DNA of 64,000 nt, taken from Bacteroides sp. Its GTDB lineage: Bacteria > Bacteroidota > Bacteroidia > Bacteroidales > Bacteroidaceae. The notes under the pieces are model-generated. The model was not told the origin of the DNA and ran no database searches. It was given only the letters and a program-made list of their open reading frames with translations. This document shows positions 40,973-50,989 of this stretch, one piece after another. The translations under genes were made by a program, and so were the position numbers. The stretch is taken from positions 62,001 to 126,000 of the forward strand of contig NZ_JAQVBV010000002.1 in assembly GCF_028690125.1 (NCBI RefSeq). The letters are read 5' to 3'. Every line of letters begins with the position of its first letter. Within the stretch, counting starts at the first letter, position 1.

Positions 40973-42163
40973 TCAATGAGCTAAAGTTGGAAAAGCATAA
41001 TTTGTCCAGTCAAACACAGAAATAGTGGCACCGGTAGAAGAATTATTTGACATCACATTAGCTGTACCGTTAAGTGTTTTATCATGTATTGTAAAAGTTG
41101 AAGCTAAAGTATAAGTAATAGATGATGTCATATTTCCTTCCCCTTTACTATCAGTCATATCAATCAAATCTTGCGTGCCTCCCGTTCCGGCAATCAGCGC
41201 ATTCAGAATAGTAGCTTTTGCTCCACGGCGGATTTTAATCACATCCACCATACGGTCTATTTTATTCTGTGTATCCGCTGCATTGTTTACGATTGTCATA
41301 TTTTCGACTGTGAAATCCGCTTGCCTAAGGTGGTCTTCACCATCACCATCAAGATTTCCATCAGCCTCAATTCCACGAGGATCATCTTCTGTACTGGTAT
41401 AACGATTCTCCCAAATTCCATAGCAGTTACTCAATTTGCCACTATATCCTTGTGTAAAGTCGAACATATCATCATCCGGATTCACTGCCAAAAGATTAGT
41501 AACATTAACCGTACCACCAAAAAATTCGATAGCATCATCTGCACTTTCCAGAATATAAATATTATCAATTTTTGTTCCGTTGCCAACACCATTCAAAGTC
41601 AATCCATTATGCTCGATATTTTCAGTAGAACGTGCACCGGCATAGCAGATTTTGACATAAGTCATTGAACCGGAATTGTCGTTAGTAATGCTACCACCAT
41701 ACTTATAGTCATTATTAATCTCAGTTAATCCCATATCACTGCCATTTTGACTAATGCCGGAAATTGGAGCCTTACCATTAATAATCACTCCTCCCCAATA
41801 ACCGGAAGTTGGCTGAGTGGCGTTTGCAGTAAAAGTAATTGGTTTTTCTTTTGTACCATTTGCATAAATTCTACCACCCTGTGCAACCAATAAATAGTTA
41901 CCGAAACCTTGTTTGGCTTTAATTGTCGTTCCTGCCGGAACAGTCAAGACTCCTCCGTCTGCAACAATAAGAGAACCATCCAAATAGTATTCTTTAGCTT
42001 CCAGAGTTTCACTTCCTGTCAGTGTTCCTCGCAATGTATTACCATTGACAACAATTGAACTGGCAGGTTTATCACTATTACTTTCATCACTTCCACAAGA
42101 AGTCAATGTTAAAATCATTGCTACAACAGCAATTGACATAAAATTTAAAAATAGCCTTTTCAT
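40973..42163 (-). CDS. Beta-helix-like surface lipoprotein paired with TonB-dependent receptor
   Basis: Lipobox 'LTLTSCGSDES'; repeated parallel beta-helix-like strands ('GGVLTVPAGTTIKAKQGFGNYLLVAQGGRIYANGTKEKPITFTA'). Confidence 0.7.
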   Translation of the reverse strand: MKRLFLNFMSIAVVAMILTLTSCGSDESNSDKPASSIVVNGNTLRGTLTGSETLEAKEYYLDGSLIVADGGVLTVPAGTTIKAKQGFGNYLLVAQGGRIYANGTKEKPITFTANATQPTSGYWGGVIINGKAPISGISQNGSDMGLTEINNDYKYGGSITNDNSGSMTYVKICYAGARSTENIEHNGLTLNGVGNGTKIDNIYILESADDAIEFFGGTVNVTNLLAVNPDDDMFDFTQGYSGKLSNCYGIWENRYTSTEDDPRGIEADGNLDGDGEDHLRQADFTVENMTIVNNAADTQNKIDRMVDVIKIRRGAKATILNALIAGTGGTQDLIDMTDSKGEGNMTSSITYTLASTFTIHDKTLNGTANVMSNNSSTGATISVFDWTNYAFPTLAH

Positions 42164-42199
42164 TTCCTTAAAAATCAAATTAGTTATTACTGATACAAC

Positions 42200-44914
42200 T
42201 TAGAATGTGCACGACAATCCCAAGCTAATATTTATTCCTTTTTTATAATCACCCAATACAATCCTCTCTCCACCTTCATTTGCCTTACGAACTAATTTAT
42301 GTGCAGGATTCAACAAATTTCGTGCTTTCAGATTAAGGGAAAGGTGCTTATTCAGTTTTGCCTGTGATACAAAATCAAGTGTAACCAAACTATTCTCCAT
42401 AATATCCTGAAAGCCTTGAGTACCTATAGTATATACTTTCTCACCAATATAGTTCAGGATTAAAGTATTTACAAAACTACAGTTACCATTTGTATAATTA
42501 TAAGATAAATCGAAGTTAGCAATCCACGGGGCAGCACCCTCTAATTGAGAACCTGTAGTAACGGTAGCCAAAGGCATTTTGGCATTCGTATAAATATAAG
42601 AACCGTTCAGCCCAAAAGAAAGACGATTCCCCCCATTAGCATTCGAACCTACCGGACGAGTAAAGATATTCTTACGTACTTCTATTTCCGCTCCTGCTAC
42701 AGTTGCGTGGTCTGCAATATTTTCATACGAAAGATATCCACCAGCACTGGCTACCTCTATTCGTGAAATAGGATTCTTAATAAATTTATAAAAAGCAGTT
42801 AATGATATCAATTCAGTAGGTGTCGGATTAAAATCCCACTTCAAATCTATATTATAATTATCCGAAGGCTTTAGTTTTGCATTACCCTGACTACTAAAAT
42901 TAACCCCGACATAGCGATAAGGCGAAATTTCTTTCGACTGTGGCAATGTATATGTCTTGCTTGCTCCCAGACGCAGGGAATTCTTCGCATTCAGATTATA
43001 TTTCAGATTCAGGCTCGGCAAGAAATAATTCTTCTCAATCTTATTAGAACCTTTCGAGCCACCTTTATTTACATCATAGTCTACCTGTATGTCAATATTG
43101 TCATATTTGATTCCTACATTAGCCATCCAGAGAGAAGAAAATTGATAAGTTGCTTCGGTATATAATGAATGAATATACTTTTTCACATCATATTTATCAA
43201 TATTCTTTTGTAATCCGAACATTCCATTCGAATAATTTTCCTGTGTATAGTAATCATCCAACATAATATCTGTCAGCGAAGAAAAATGACCGGGGGTATA
43301 TGTCGGCATATTATATTCCGTCGATTCAAAATTATCATCTACTATTCTTCCTACATATCCTAAACGGATATTAGAAATTTCCTCTTCATTATCCTTCAGG
43401 CGATATACAAATCCTGTTTTTACATTCAGATCTCCTTCATTCAAAGAAGAGAAATAACGTTGCTGTGAATTTCCGCGAAGTAATGAATAACCATCTGCTG
43501 ACTTTGTTATATTGTTGATACGTCGATCGGGTTCATTACCATTTACCAAGTTATAAGATATTCCGGCATCAAAGCTCAAATCTTTTGTCAGCCCCCAATT
43601 CGTCATCAGTTGATTGACAAGCAACCAATTATCATTTGTTTGTTGCCGACGGGTAAAGCCAATATTTCCCTGATCATCATCAAAAATAGAGTTCTTACCG
43701 TCATAATCTCCTACTGATTGTGTATTGGCATGTATCATCATAAAATTATAACTTATGTGATGTCGGTTCTGCATATCATAGTCCACATTTGCTAATGCTA
43801 ATTGGCTTATATTCTCAGCATACTTTTTACCAACCATATCTTTATAAATCGTACCACTGGTAGTTGTATTACGTATGGCTTCTTCTGTGTACTGATAAAC
43901 CGTTGTATGTCCAGCAGTAACAAAGAACGAAAGAGGATTTTTATCTTTTCCCATATAAAAGCGTTTTCCTCCCGATACACTATAACTCCGGTTTATCTGA
44001 AGATTTTGTTTTGAGGGGTCTAGCTTATTCTTAAAATCCCAACTATTTTCATTAACAGGTTGTTTATTGTCAGCCAATCCCATAAAATTAACACCATCCA
44101 TCTTAAAGAAATCAGCTGCTACAGTTTGTGTATTTAAGCCACCGGAAACACCTATGTTTATATTCCGACTGCCAATCAGCTCTTTAGAAACGATATCAAT
44201 AGTTGCTCCCCCCACATCACTACTACTAGCAGCACTAAAAACTTTATTGACCCCTACGGACTGAATAATATCCGTACCAAAAAAATCGAGAGAAATATTT
44301 TTGTATTCCGGATCTTCCGAAGGGACGGCAAAACCATTGAAAGTAGTTGAATTATAGCGGTCTCCCAAGCCCCGTACAAATACGTTTTTTACACCTTCCT
44401 GTTTGGATATCCCGGAAACTTTCGTAACTGCTCCTTCCGCATCTGCAATTCCTTTACGTGAAAGCTCCTTAACTCCGACAGATTGCACAGCAATTACTGC
44501 TTTTTGTTGTTCAAGTAATAACATATTTTCATTTTCACGGTTCTTTTTAGCTACTACTACTACGTCAGAAAGTTCTAGTGCATCCGTTTCCAATTCCAGA
44601 TTCAGAATGACTAACTTTCCATTCTCAACACGTACTTTACTGCGCACTTCAGTTTTGTATCCTACATATTTTATTTCAACATCATACATACCTTCCAGAA
44701 CTCCCATTCCATTCAGTTCAAAATTGCCTTCTGTATCTGTAACAGTTCCTGCATGAGTACCAACCAATCGTATGGTAGCTCCAATCAGAGGTTCTTTAGA
44801 AAGTTTATCCTTTACGGCTCCTTTAATCTTGATATTAGCAGCTAAAGCAGGAATTGCACACAATAGGCAAAACAAAGCTGCAACGGAAAGTCTAATAAGA
44901 AATAGTTTTTTCAT
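42200..44914 (-). CDS. TonB-dependent receptor with N-terminal carboxypeptidase regulatory-like domain
   Basis: 'GAVKDKLSKEPLIGATIRLVGTHAGTVTDTEGNFEL', plug domain, C-terminal barrel ending '...GLSCTF'. Confidence 0.92.
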   Translation of the reverse strand: MKKLFLIRLSVAALFCLLCAIPALAANIKIKGAVKDKLSKEPLIGATIRLVGTHAGTVTDTEGNFELNGMGVLEGMYDVEIKYVGYKTEVRSKVRVENGKLVILNLELETDALELSDVVVVAKKNRENENMLLLEQQKAVIAVQSVGVKELSRKGIADAEGAVTKVSGISKQEGVKNVFVRGLGDRYNSTTFNGFAVPSEDPEYKNISLDFFGTDIIQSVGVNKVFSAASSSDVGGATIDIVSKELIGSRNINIGVSGGLNTQTVAADFFKMDGVNFMGLADNKQPVNENSWDFKNKLDPSKQNLQINRSYSVSGGKRFYMGKDKNPLSFFVTAGHTTVYQYTEEAIRNTTTSGTIYKDMVGKKYAENISQLALANVDYDMQNRHHISYNFMMIHANTQSVGDYDGKNSIFDDDQGNIGFTRRQQTNDNWLLVNQLMTNWGLTKDLSFDAGISYNLVNGNEPDRRINNITKSADGYSLLRGNSQQRYFSSLNEGDLNVKTGFVYRLKDNEEEISNIRLGYVGRIVDDNFESTEYNMPTYTPGHFSSLTDIMLDDYYTQENYSNGMFGLQKNIDKYDVKKYIHSLYTEATYQFSSLWMANVGIKYDNIDIQVDYDVNKGGSKGSNKIEKNYFLPSLNLKYNLNAKNSLRLGASKTYTLPQSKEISPYRYVGVNFSSQGNAKLKPSDNYNIDLKWDFNPTPTELISLTAFYKFIKNPISRIEVASAGGYLSYENIADHATVAGAEIEVRKNIFTRPVGSNANGGNRLSFGLNGSYIYTNAKMPLATVTTGSQLEGAAPWIANFDLSYNYTNGNCSFVNTLILNYIGEKVYTIGTQGFQDIMENSLVTLDFVSQAKLNKHLSLNLKARNLLNPAHKLVRKANEGGERIVLGDYKKGINISLGLSCTF

Positions 44915-45000
44915 CGAACTTTACTATACGTTTTAATTACGGCAGCAAAGGTATGGGGGTGGCATTACAGAAATAATACAAATAAAATACAATAAATTGA

Positions 45001-45053
45001 AATAGCTGTTTCAGGTTTGTTGCATACTTGCCAAAAAACTTGAAACAGCTATT
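45001..45053. repeat. 18-bp inverted repeat between the MscS gene and the TonB receptor gene
   Basis: AATAGCTGTTTCAgGTTT / AAAcTTGAAACAGCTATT, one mismatch, 17-nt loop. Confidence 0.65.
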
Positions 45054-45111
45054 ATATTATAAATCAGCTATAAATATATATACTATATATAAATAAGAAG
45101 TTAAGGTCTTT

Positions 45112-46443
45112 TCAGTCTGAATTATTGATCCTTAATTGCCTCAAGTCTTCACCAGAAGGATTTTGAAAGACTCTTAAACCAAATTCAGGAATAATAGCCA
45201 GTACATGGTCGAATACATCAGCTTGCACTCCTTCATAAGGAACCCAGTCCTTAATAGCAGAGAAGAAATATAGTTCCAACGGAATTCCGGTCGAGGTTGG
45301 TTGCAGTTGGCGAACCATACAAGTCAGCTCCTGATTAATAGTAGGCAAACTTTTCAGATAGCTGACCAGATAAGCGCGAAAAACCCCCAAATTAGTTTGG
45401 CGTCGTCCATTCACTAATATAGAATTATCTATATGATGCTCCGCATTATACTCTTTCACTACTTTCTCCGTCTCGTCAATATAATCTTTCAATAACTGGA
45501 TTTTCCGGCATTTTTCCAACATCTCCGGCGTACAGAAACGTACACTACTCATATCTATATTAATAGAACGCTTCACACGTCGTCCACCTGATTCACGCAT
45601 TCCTTGCCAATTCTGAAAAGAATCACTAACCAACAAGTAAGGAGGAATTGTTGTGATTGTATTATCCCAGTTACGTACTTTAACAGTATTCAATGTTACT
45701 TCAATCACTGTACCATCCGCACCATATTTCGGCATAGCAATCCAGTCACCTACTTTCAGCATATTGTTAGCGGAGAGCTGAATACCTGAGACAAATCCCA
45801 GAATTGTATCTCTAAAGACTAACATCAGGATAGCAGCGGAAGCTCCCAAACCTGTCAGTAATACTGTCGGGCTTTTATCAATTAGAACACTCACAATCAC
45901 AATAGCCCCAATAAAGAAAATAGTCACCTGAGCTGTCTGCAATAATCCTTTCAACGGCCGATCCTTAAATTGTTCCCGTTCACTATATACATGGTAAACA
46001 GCTGCCAGAAACACACTGATAAAACGAAGAAAGACAGCTATGATATAAATCAGGCAAATACGTCGCAAGAAATCAAGTAGTTCTGATTCGGTATGCTCGG
46101 GGAATGCTAAAGGAATCGCTAAATAAATGAATATCGGTGCTACCATACGGCTAATATGTATCATCACTTTATGGTCAAATACAACATCATCCCAGGTTGC
46201 TTTAGTTCGTTTCACCAATTTGGCCACTGCCCGCAAAATAACATGGCGACAAATTACGTTGGATAATAATGCTACACCGATAATTAACAATAATAAAATC
46301 CAATTATCTACTTTATTTGCCCAAGCAGTATCTACTCCGATAGAAACCAGACTATGATTTACCTCCTGCATCATCGCATTAGTGGTTTCTTGTATACCTT
46401 CATTTTTTGTAACCACAGTCAATGTATCTACTATCACTTTCAT
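45112..46443 (-). CDS. MscS-family mechanosensitive channel (YbdG-like)
   Basis: 'LLTGLGASAAILMLVFRDTILGFVSGIQLSANNMLKVGDWIAMPKYGADGTVIEVTLNTVKVRNWDNTITTIPPYLLVSDSFQNW'. Confidence 0.93.
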   Translation of the reverse strand: MKVIVDTLTVVTKNEGIQETTNAMMQEVNHSLVSIGVDTAWANKVDNWILLLLIIGVALLSNVICRHVILRAVAKLVKRTKATWDDVVFDHKVMIHISRMVAPIFIYLAIPLAFPEHTESELLDFLRRICLIYIIAVFLRFISVFLAAVYHVYSEREQFKDRPLKGLLQTAQVTIFFIGAIVIVSVLIDKSPTVLLTGLGASAAILMLVFRDTILGFVSGIQLSANNMLKVGDWIAMPKYGADGTVIEVTLNTVKVRNWDNTITTIPPYLLVSDSFQNWQGMRESGGRRVKRSINIDMSSVRFCTPEMLEKCRKIQLLKDYIDETEKVVKEYNAEHHIDNSILVNGRRQTNLGVFRAYLVSYLKSLPTINQELTCMVRQLQPTSTGIPLELYFFSAIKDWVPYEGVQADVFDHVLAIIPEFGLRVFQNPSGEDLRQLRINNSD

Positions 46444-47555
46444 ATATTACTCTTATCTTCTTTTGATAAATAACCCTGGATATCCTGTCTCAGCCACTCA
46501 TAATGGAGCAATCTCTTATAAGCAACATTCTTTTTCAACATTATCTCCACACTGATCTGGCTGTTCTGATAACAAGTCAATTCGTTTCTGAATTGTTCAT
46601 CATGTCCTGCCAGACGTTTAATTTCCTGTTCCCGCTCCCGACGTAGCACTGTGCAGACGGGAATCAATAATTTCATCACCACATTGTCCATCACATGATG
46701 TCCCTGCATATACAAATAAGTCGTCTCGGGAACTAATCCCAAATTTTTCAGTTCAGTCTGAAGTCCGTTTACATCGTTTATATTAAGAGAAAAACGTTTT
46801 TTCAGTTCAAAAAGTTTCTGATCTACTCTGCGTTGCAATGCTTCTAAACTATTCTCCGGATGTCTGAGACTAATCTCACGCAAAGAAGTACAGGTATGAA
46901 AATCGTACATTGGAAATGTATAAGTATCCTTTTCACGATAGAACCATACATTCCATAAAAAAAGCGGATAAACAATTTCGGAATACCGTTTCAGATAAGC
47001 ATTGAAATCAAATATAAAACGGTCATTGAGCGTTGCTTGCACACATACCTCATGCAAACTTTCTGCAAAGCAATGGTAGTTTTCAATAGCATACGTATAT
47101 GTCTGGAAAATATATTTGTTACGGTTAATTTTACGTGAAGTATTGGTTGCTCCTTGTAGCAAGAAATCATAATCGCTATCCACACACGCAATCAGACTTT
47201 TCCCTAGTTCTGATGTATTCAGAGTATTCATAAGTACCATTTTTTTCCCTTTAGCCAATGAGGTTGCCGATGGAAGCATCACTTGAAAATAATGCTCATC
47301 ATCTTCAAATTCCTCTAAAAGAGTACGCCAGAAGGCAACATCGTCATAACTTTCCACATAGGCAATAATGCGGCGACGTGCTTTCTTTGAATAAAGTTTA
47401 TGCGCTGCACTGAAATAGGAAGAAGTCAAAGAATCAACAAGCCTAGCAGGATGCTGAGGTTTATTTCTATCCGATCTTACTTCATCTTTCCGCAAAGAAG
47501 AGTAAGCAGAATAATACTTACGGTCTGTGTTACTTTTTACACTATTGCTATTCAT
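46440..47555 (-). CDS. DUF4435 domain protein, TOPRIM-like (AriB-like candidate)
   Basis: 'RRIIAYVESYDDVAFWRTLLEEF' and 'KSLIACVDSDYDFLLQG' = Glu and DxD TOPRIM-type signature of DUF4435; downstream of AAA ATPase. Confidence 0.75.
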   Translation of the reverse strand: MNSNSVKSNTDRKYYSAYSSLRKDEVRSDRNKPQHPARLVDSLTSSYFSAAHKLYSKKARRRIIAYVESYDDVAFWRTLLEEFEDDEHYFQVMLPSATSLAKGKKMVLMNTLNTSELGKSLIACVDSDYDFLLQGATNTSRKINRNKYIFQTYTYAIENYHCFAESLHEVCVQATLNDRFIFDFNAYLKRYSEIVYPLFLWNVWFYREKDTYTFPMYDFHTCTSLREISLRHPENSLEALQRRVDQKLFELKKRFSLNINDVNGLQTELKNLGLVPETTYLYMQGHHVMDNVVMKLLIPVCTVLRREREQEIKRLAGHDEQFRNELTCYQNSQISVEIMLKKNVAYKRLLHYEWLRQDIQGYLSKEDKSNI

Positions 47556-47588
47556 ATTCTATATGTGTTCTATACAGAAAAGATTAGT

Positions 47589-48446
47589 TCATCCCTTTTT
47601 CTTATGAAGAGGAGACATTGAGTCCGCCATCTCAGCAATGTCACTCACTTCCGTCACAGCATCCAACCAACCTTCCATAACAACAGCAGGTGAATGAGTT
47701 GTCAAAATAATCTGTACATTGGGATTCAGTTCTCGAATCATTGAAATCAGTTTCTGCTGCCACTCAATGTGCAACGAAGCTTCCGGCTCGTCCATGAAAA
47801 GTACACAGTGACTATTATCTTGCACAAGCACTGTCAGCAAGATTACCAGCATTTGTTTTTCTCCGGAAGATAATTTATAAGGAAATAGCAATTCGCTATC
47901 CTGATAAAAAGCGATATCATTCCGTTTACGATCTATTTTTTTACGGGTATAACTGAAAAGGTCATCAATCATATCCTGAAAACGACGCTTCGCAACAGAT
48001 AACGTGGTTGCCCTCCGGCGTTGTTCTTCATCATCGCTGGAAAGGAGTTCAATCATTTCATTCCCTATATTGACTTGATAATCAAGATAGCGACGCTGTA
48101 ACAGATAAAGTTGCCAATCCAATTCGGATTTCACATTCTTGTCTGCCATCTTTGCAGTAAAGTCACCCATTATCAGGGGACGGTCATAGCTGCGGATTAC
48201 ATCATAAGGGATGTATGTTGCATCAGGATTATCAAAGAATAGATGTACTCCGTTTTTTTCATCACTCTTTATCTCTCCTGAAAGCTGATCCAGATAATCT
48301 ACCGAACGATTGAGAATCGTTGTTTTCCCGACACCATTGATACCGGAAAGGATATTCACATCGGGACGTAGGTCCCAGGCTATATCAAATCTCCCCCAGA
48401 GACCCTGTATCTCAATACGACGGATATAGTTGGCTTGTTGTTCCAT
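47589..48446 (-). CDS. AAA (SMC/OLD-like, AAA_15/21) ATPase (AriA-like candidate)
   Basis: Walker A 'GINGVGKTT', ABC-type signature 'LSSGEKQML', Walker B 'CVLFMDEPEASLH', 'TTHSP' switch. Confidence 0.88.
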   Translation of the reverse strand: MEQQANYIRRIEIQGLWGRFDIAWDLRPDVNILSGINGVGKTTILNRSVDYLDQLSGEIKSDEKNGVHLFFDNPDATYIPYDVIRSYDRPLIMGDFTAKMADKNVKSELDWQLYLLQRRYLDYQVNIGNEMIELLSSDDEEQRRRATTLSVAKRRFQDMIDDLFSYTRKKIDRKRNDIAFYQDSELLFPYKLSSGEKQMLVILLTVLVQDNSHCVLFMDEPEASLHIEWQQKLISMIRELNPNVQIILTTHSPAVVMEGWLDAVTEVSDIAEMADSMSPLHKKKG

Positions 48447-48540
48447 AATATTCCACTTTAATCAAGGCAAATATAAACAAATCAAATGATAAATTGGTTA
48501 CCTTTGCAGCAGTTTTCAATAAAGGTAACAATTAGACGTT

Positions 48541-49458
48541 ATGAATAATAACAAGAATCTGCAAGGCCATCTGTTTGCACTCACGGCAAATGTTATGTGG
48601 GGATTGATGTCTCCTATCGGAAAATCGGCACTACAAGAGTTTTCGCCCATTTCAGTAACTACTTTCCGCATGGTAGGTGCGGCGGCTGCATTCTGGATTC
48701 TTTCTATCTTTTGCAAACGGGAGCATGTAAGTCATCGTGATATGCTGAAGATATTCTTTGCTTCTTTATTTGCCTTGGTGTTCAATCAGGGAGTTTTCAT
48801 TTTCGGACTTTCTCTGACATCCCCCATCGACGCTTCAATTGTTACCACGACTTTACCGATTGTGACGATGATTGTAGCTGCTGTTTATTTAAAAGAGCCA
48901 ATTACGAATAAGAAGGTTTTGGGTATTTTCGTAGGAGCAATGGGAGCTCTTATTCTTATTATGAGTAGCCAGGCTGCAAGTAATGAAGGCGGAAGTATTA
49001 TCGGTGATTTACTCTGTCTGGTGGCACAGATAAGTTTTTCCATTTACCTTACCGTATTCAAAGGATTAAGCCAGCAATATTCAGCAGTAACGATTAATAA
49101 ATGGATGTTTGTCTATGCTTCCATATGTTACATCCCCTTCTCATATTATGATATTTCCACTATCCAATGGGCTATTATTCCGACTATTGCCATCTTTCAA
49201 GTACTCTATGTGGTATTAGGCGGTAGTTTCCTGGCCTATCTCTGTATCATGACTGCTCAAAAATTACTCCGCCCAACAGTAGTCAGTATGTATAATTATA
49301 TGCAACCTATTGTAGCTACTATTGCCGCCATCATTATGGGGATTGGAAGCTTCGGTTGGCAGAAAGGAATTGCAATAGCACTTGTATTCTTGGGAGTATA
49401 CATCGTTACACAGAGTAAGTCAAGAGCCGATTTCGAAAAGGCAGGAAAAGAATTGTAA
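48541..49458 (+). CDS. DMT-superfamily (EamA) transporter
   Basis: Ten hydrophobic segments, two EamA repeats ('HLFALTANVMWGLMSPIGKSALQEFSPISVTTFRM...'). Confidence 0.92.
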   Translation: MNNNKNLQGHLFALTANVMWGLMSPIGKSALQEFSPISVTTFRMVGAAAAFWILSIFCKREHVSHRDMLKIFFASLFALVFNQGVFIFGLSLTSPIDASIVTTTLPIVTMIVAAVYLKEPITNKKVLGIFVGAMGALILIMSSQAASNEGGSIIGDLLCLVAQISFSIYLTVFKGLSQQYSAVTINKWMFVYASICYIPFSYYDISTIQWAIIPTIAIFQVLYVVLGGSFLAYLCIMTAQKLLRPTVVSMYNYMQPIVATIAAIIMGIGSFGWQKGIAIALVFLGVYIVTQSKSRADFEKAGKEL

Positions 49459-49556
49459 CTTCACCATCGTGCAAAATCTATTTTCCAAAGGAAAATTTCT
49501 CTCATAAATTCATAAAAATCTCTAGATAATAAAAATCTTACCGTACATTTCTATTT

Positions 49557-49610
49557 AAAATAATACCGGTGAAAAGAGAGATATTATTCTCTTTTCACCG
49601 GTATTATTTT
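49557..49610. terminator. Bidirectional terminator between DMT transporter and acyltransferase genes
   Basis: 23-bp perfect stem AAAATAATACCGGTGAAAAGAGA / TCTCTTTTCACCGGTATTATTTT, 8-nt loop. Confidence 0.88.
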
Positions 49611-49640
49611 ATTAATTATTTCCGTTCCGGATATTTATAT

Positions 49641-50729
49641 TTATCCTATAATCCATTTACTACCCGGTATAAATGAGATAATCTTCGTCGTTACATAACA
49701 GCTGACGAATGTACTCACTGCAATGCAAGGTATAGCGGCAACTGTAGGAAACGCCAGTGTTTGCTTAAACACAGTTACCCAGAATCCGAGCCAGAATATG
49801 TGCATAAGATACATACCATAACTGAGTTTGGACATATCTGTTACGAGTCCTGGCGCCTTAGGAAGATTTATACATGAGAACATCAGAAAGGTACCCGCTG
49901 TCAAAATTACACAGTTGATAGTACAAAAAGCCCATCCTATTTCTATTACGGGTGTAGAATGAGTTACTCCGGGTATAGCCTGAACATAGAATGAGTAGAT
50001 AGTCCATACAGCACCAACGACCATTGCAATAAGCCCTATAGTGAAACGTTTGGAACGGTCCCATGTAAGATGTACACGTATATAATGTGCTAATACAAGA
50101 TATCCTAAGTAACCAGAGAAGTACCACAACATATGATATTCGTTCCAAAAACATTGTCCCCACACTTCACCGCACCACCGATTGAGATATGGCATACACG
50201 TTGATATCAGAAACAGTGCTATGAAAAAACGTTCCTCTTTGGCCGTGGCCTTACTCAACCATGGAGATATTATAGGTATGAATAGATAAAGACTTATTAA
50301 AGGATACATGAACCATAGATGTCCGGCCTGTGAGGGAAAGTTCAGAAATATTCGCGATAAATCCGTAAATGATGTTTCTCCATCTATCTGTCCCCATAAC
50401 AGTGGTAGGGTGCTATATAGTATCATGAATATGAAAAATGGTGGCAGAATGCGGATACACCGCTGACGATAGAATTGCCATGAGGTCTGTCCCTCCTTCA
50501 TCGGCACAAGAAGATAAGCAGAGACAATCATGAACAATGGTACTGCCATACGTGAGAAACCATCGTACACAGCCACCCACAGACGTTCAGCTTCACTTGC
50601 CAGATAAGATTGCGGTCCCGCCATATCTGTAGATCCGGCAGCACCGTAAAAGTTTTCACTGGCGTGAACAACTATGACGAGGAAACATGCAAACACGCGT
50701 ACATAATCTAAAAAAACAATACGTTTCAT
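49641..50729 (-). CDS. Acyltransferase family 3 membrane protein
   Basis: 'FLDYVRVFACFLVIVVHASENF' N-terminal motif, multi-TM. Confidence 0.88.
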   Translation of the reverse strand: MKRIVFLDYVRVFACFLVIVVHASENFYGAAGSTDMAGPQSYLASEAERLWVAVYDGFSRMAVPLFMIVSAYLLVPMKEGQTSWQFYRQRCIRILPPFFIFMILYSTLPLLWGQIDGETSFTDLSRIFLNFPSQAGHLWFMYPLISLYLFIPIISPWLSKATAKEERFFIALFLISTCMPYLNRWCGEVWGQCFWNEYHMLWYFSGYLGYLVLAHYIRVHLTWDRSKRFTIGLIAMVVGAVWTIYSFYVQAIPGVTHSTPVIEIGWAFCTINCVILTAGTFLMFSCINLPKAPGLVTDMSKLSYGMYLMHIFWLGFWVTVFKQTLAFPTVAAIPCIAVSTFVSCYVTTKIISFIPGSKWIIG

Positions 50730-50989
50730 TTTTTGAGTTTTCTAGTTGGTAATTAGTAATAGTAAAATTATTTAGTTTTGTCCTTTTTATACATTTATGA
50801 CGAAAATATTTTGTGGATTTTTCCAGTTACTGCATTATTTTGAGTACAAAGATAAAGAAATATTTTATTTTTTGATAGATTTAGTTTCTTGATACAAAAA
50901 TAAAACTTCCTGATTTAAAATTGTATCAATAAAGTGGGGTAAGCAAAATAATAGAAAGCTACCGAATTTTGCTATCATTCGTAATAACT

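Noticed and set aside
47589-48446. ABC transporter ATPase interpretation
   Set aside because: No permease neighbour, SMC/OLD-like layout (N-terminal FDIAWDLRPDVNILSGINGVGKTT, C-terminal DEPEASLH/TTHSP) fits AAA_15/21 better
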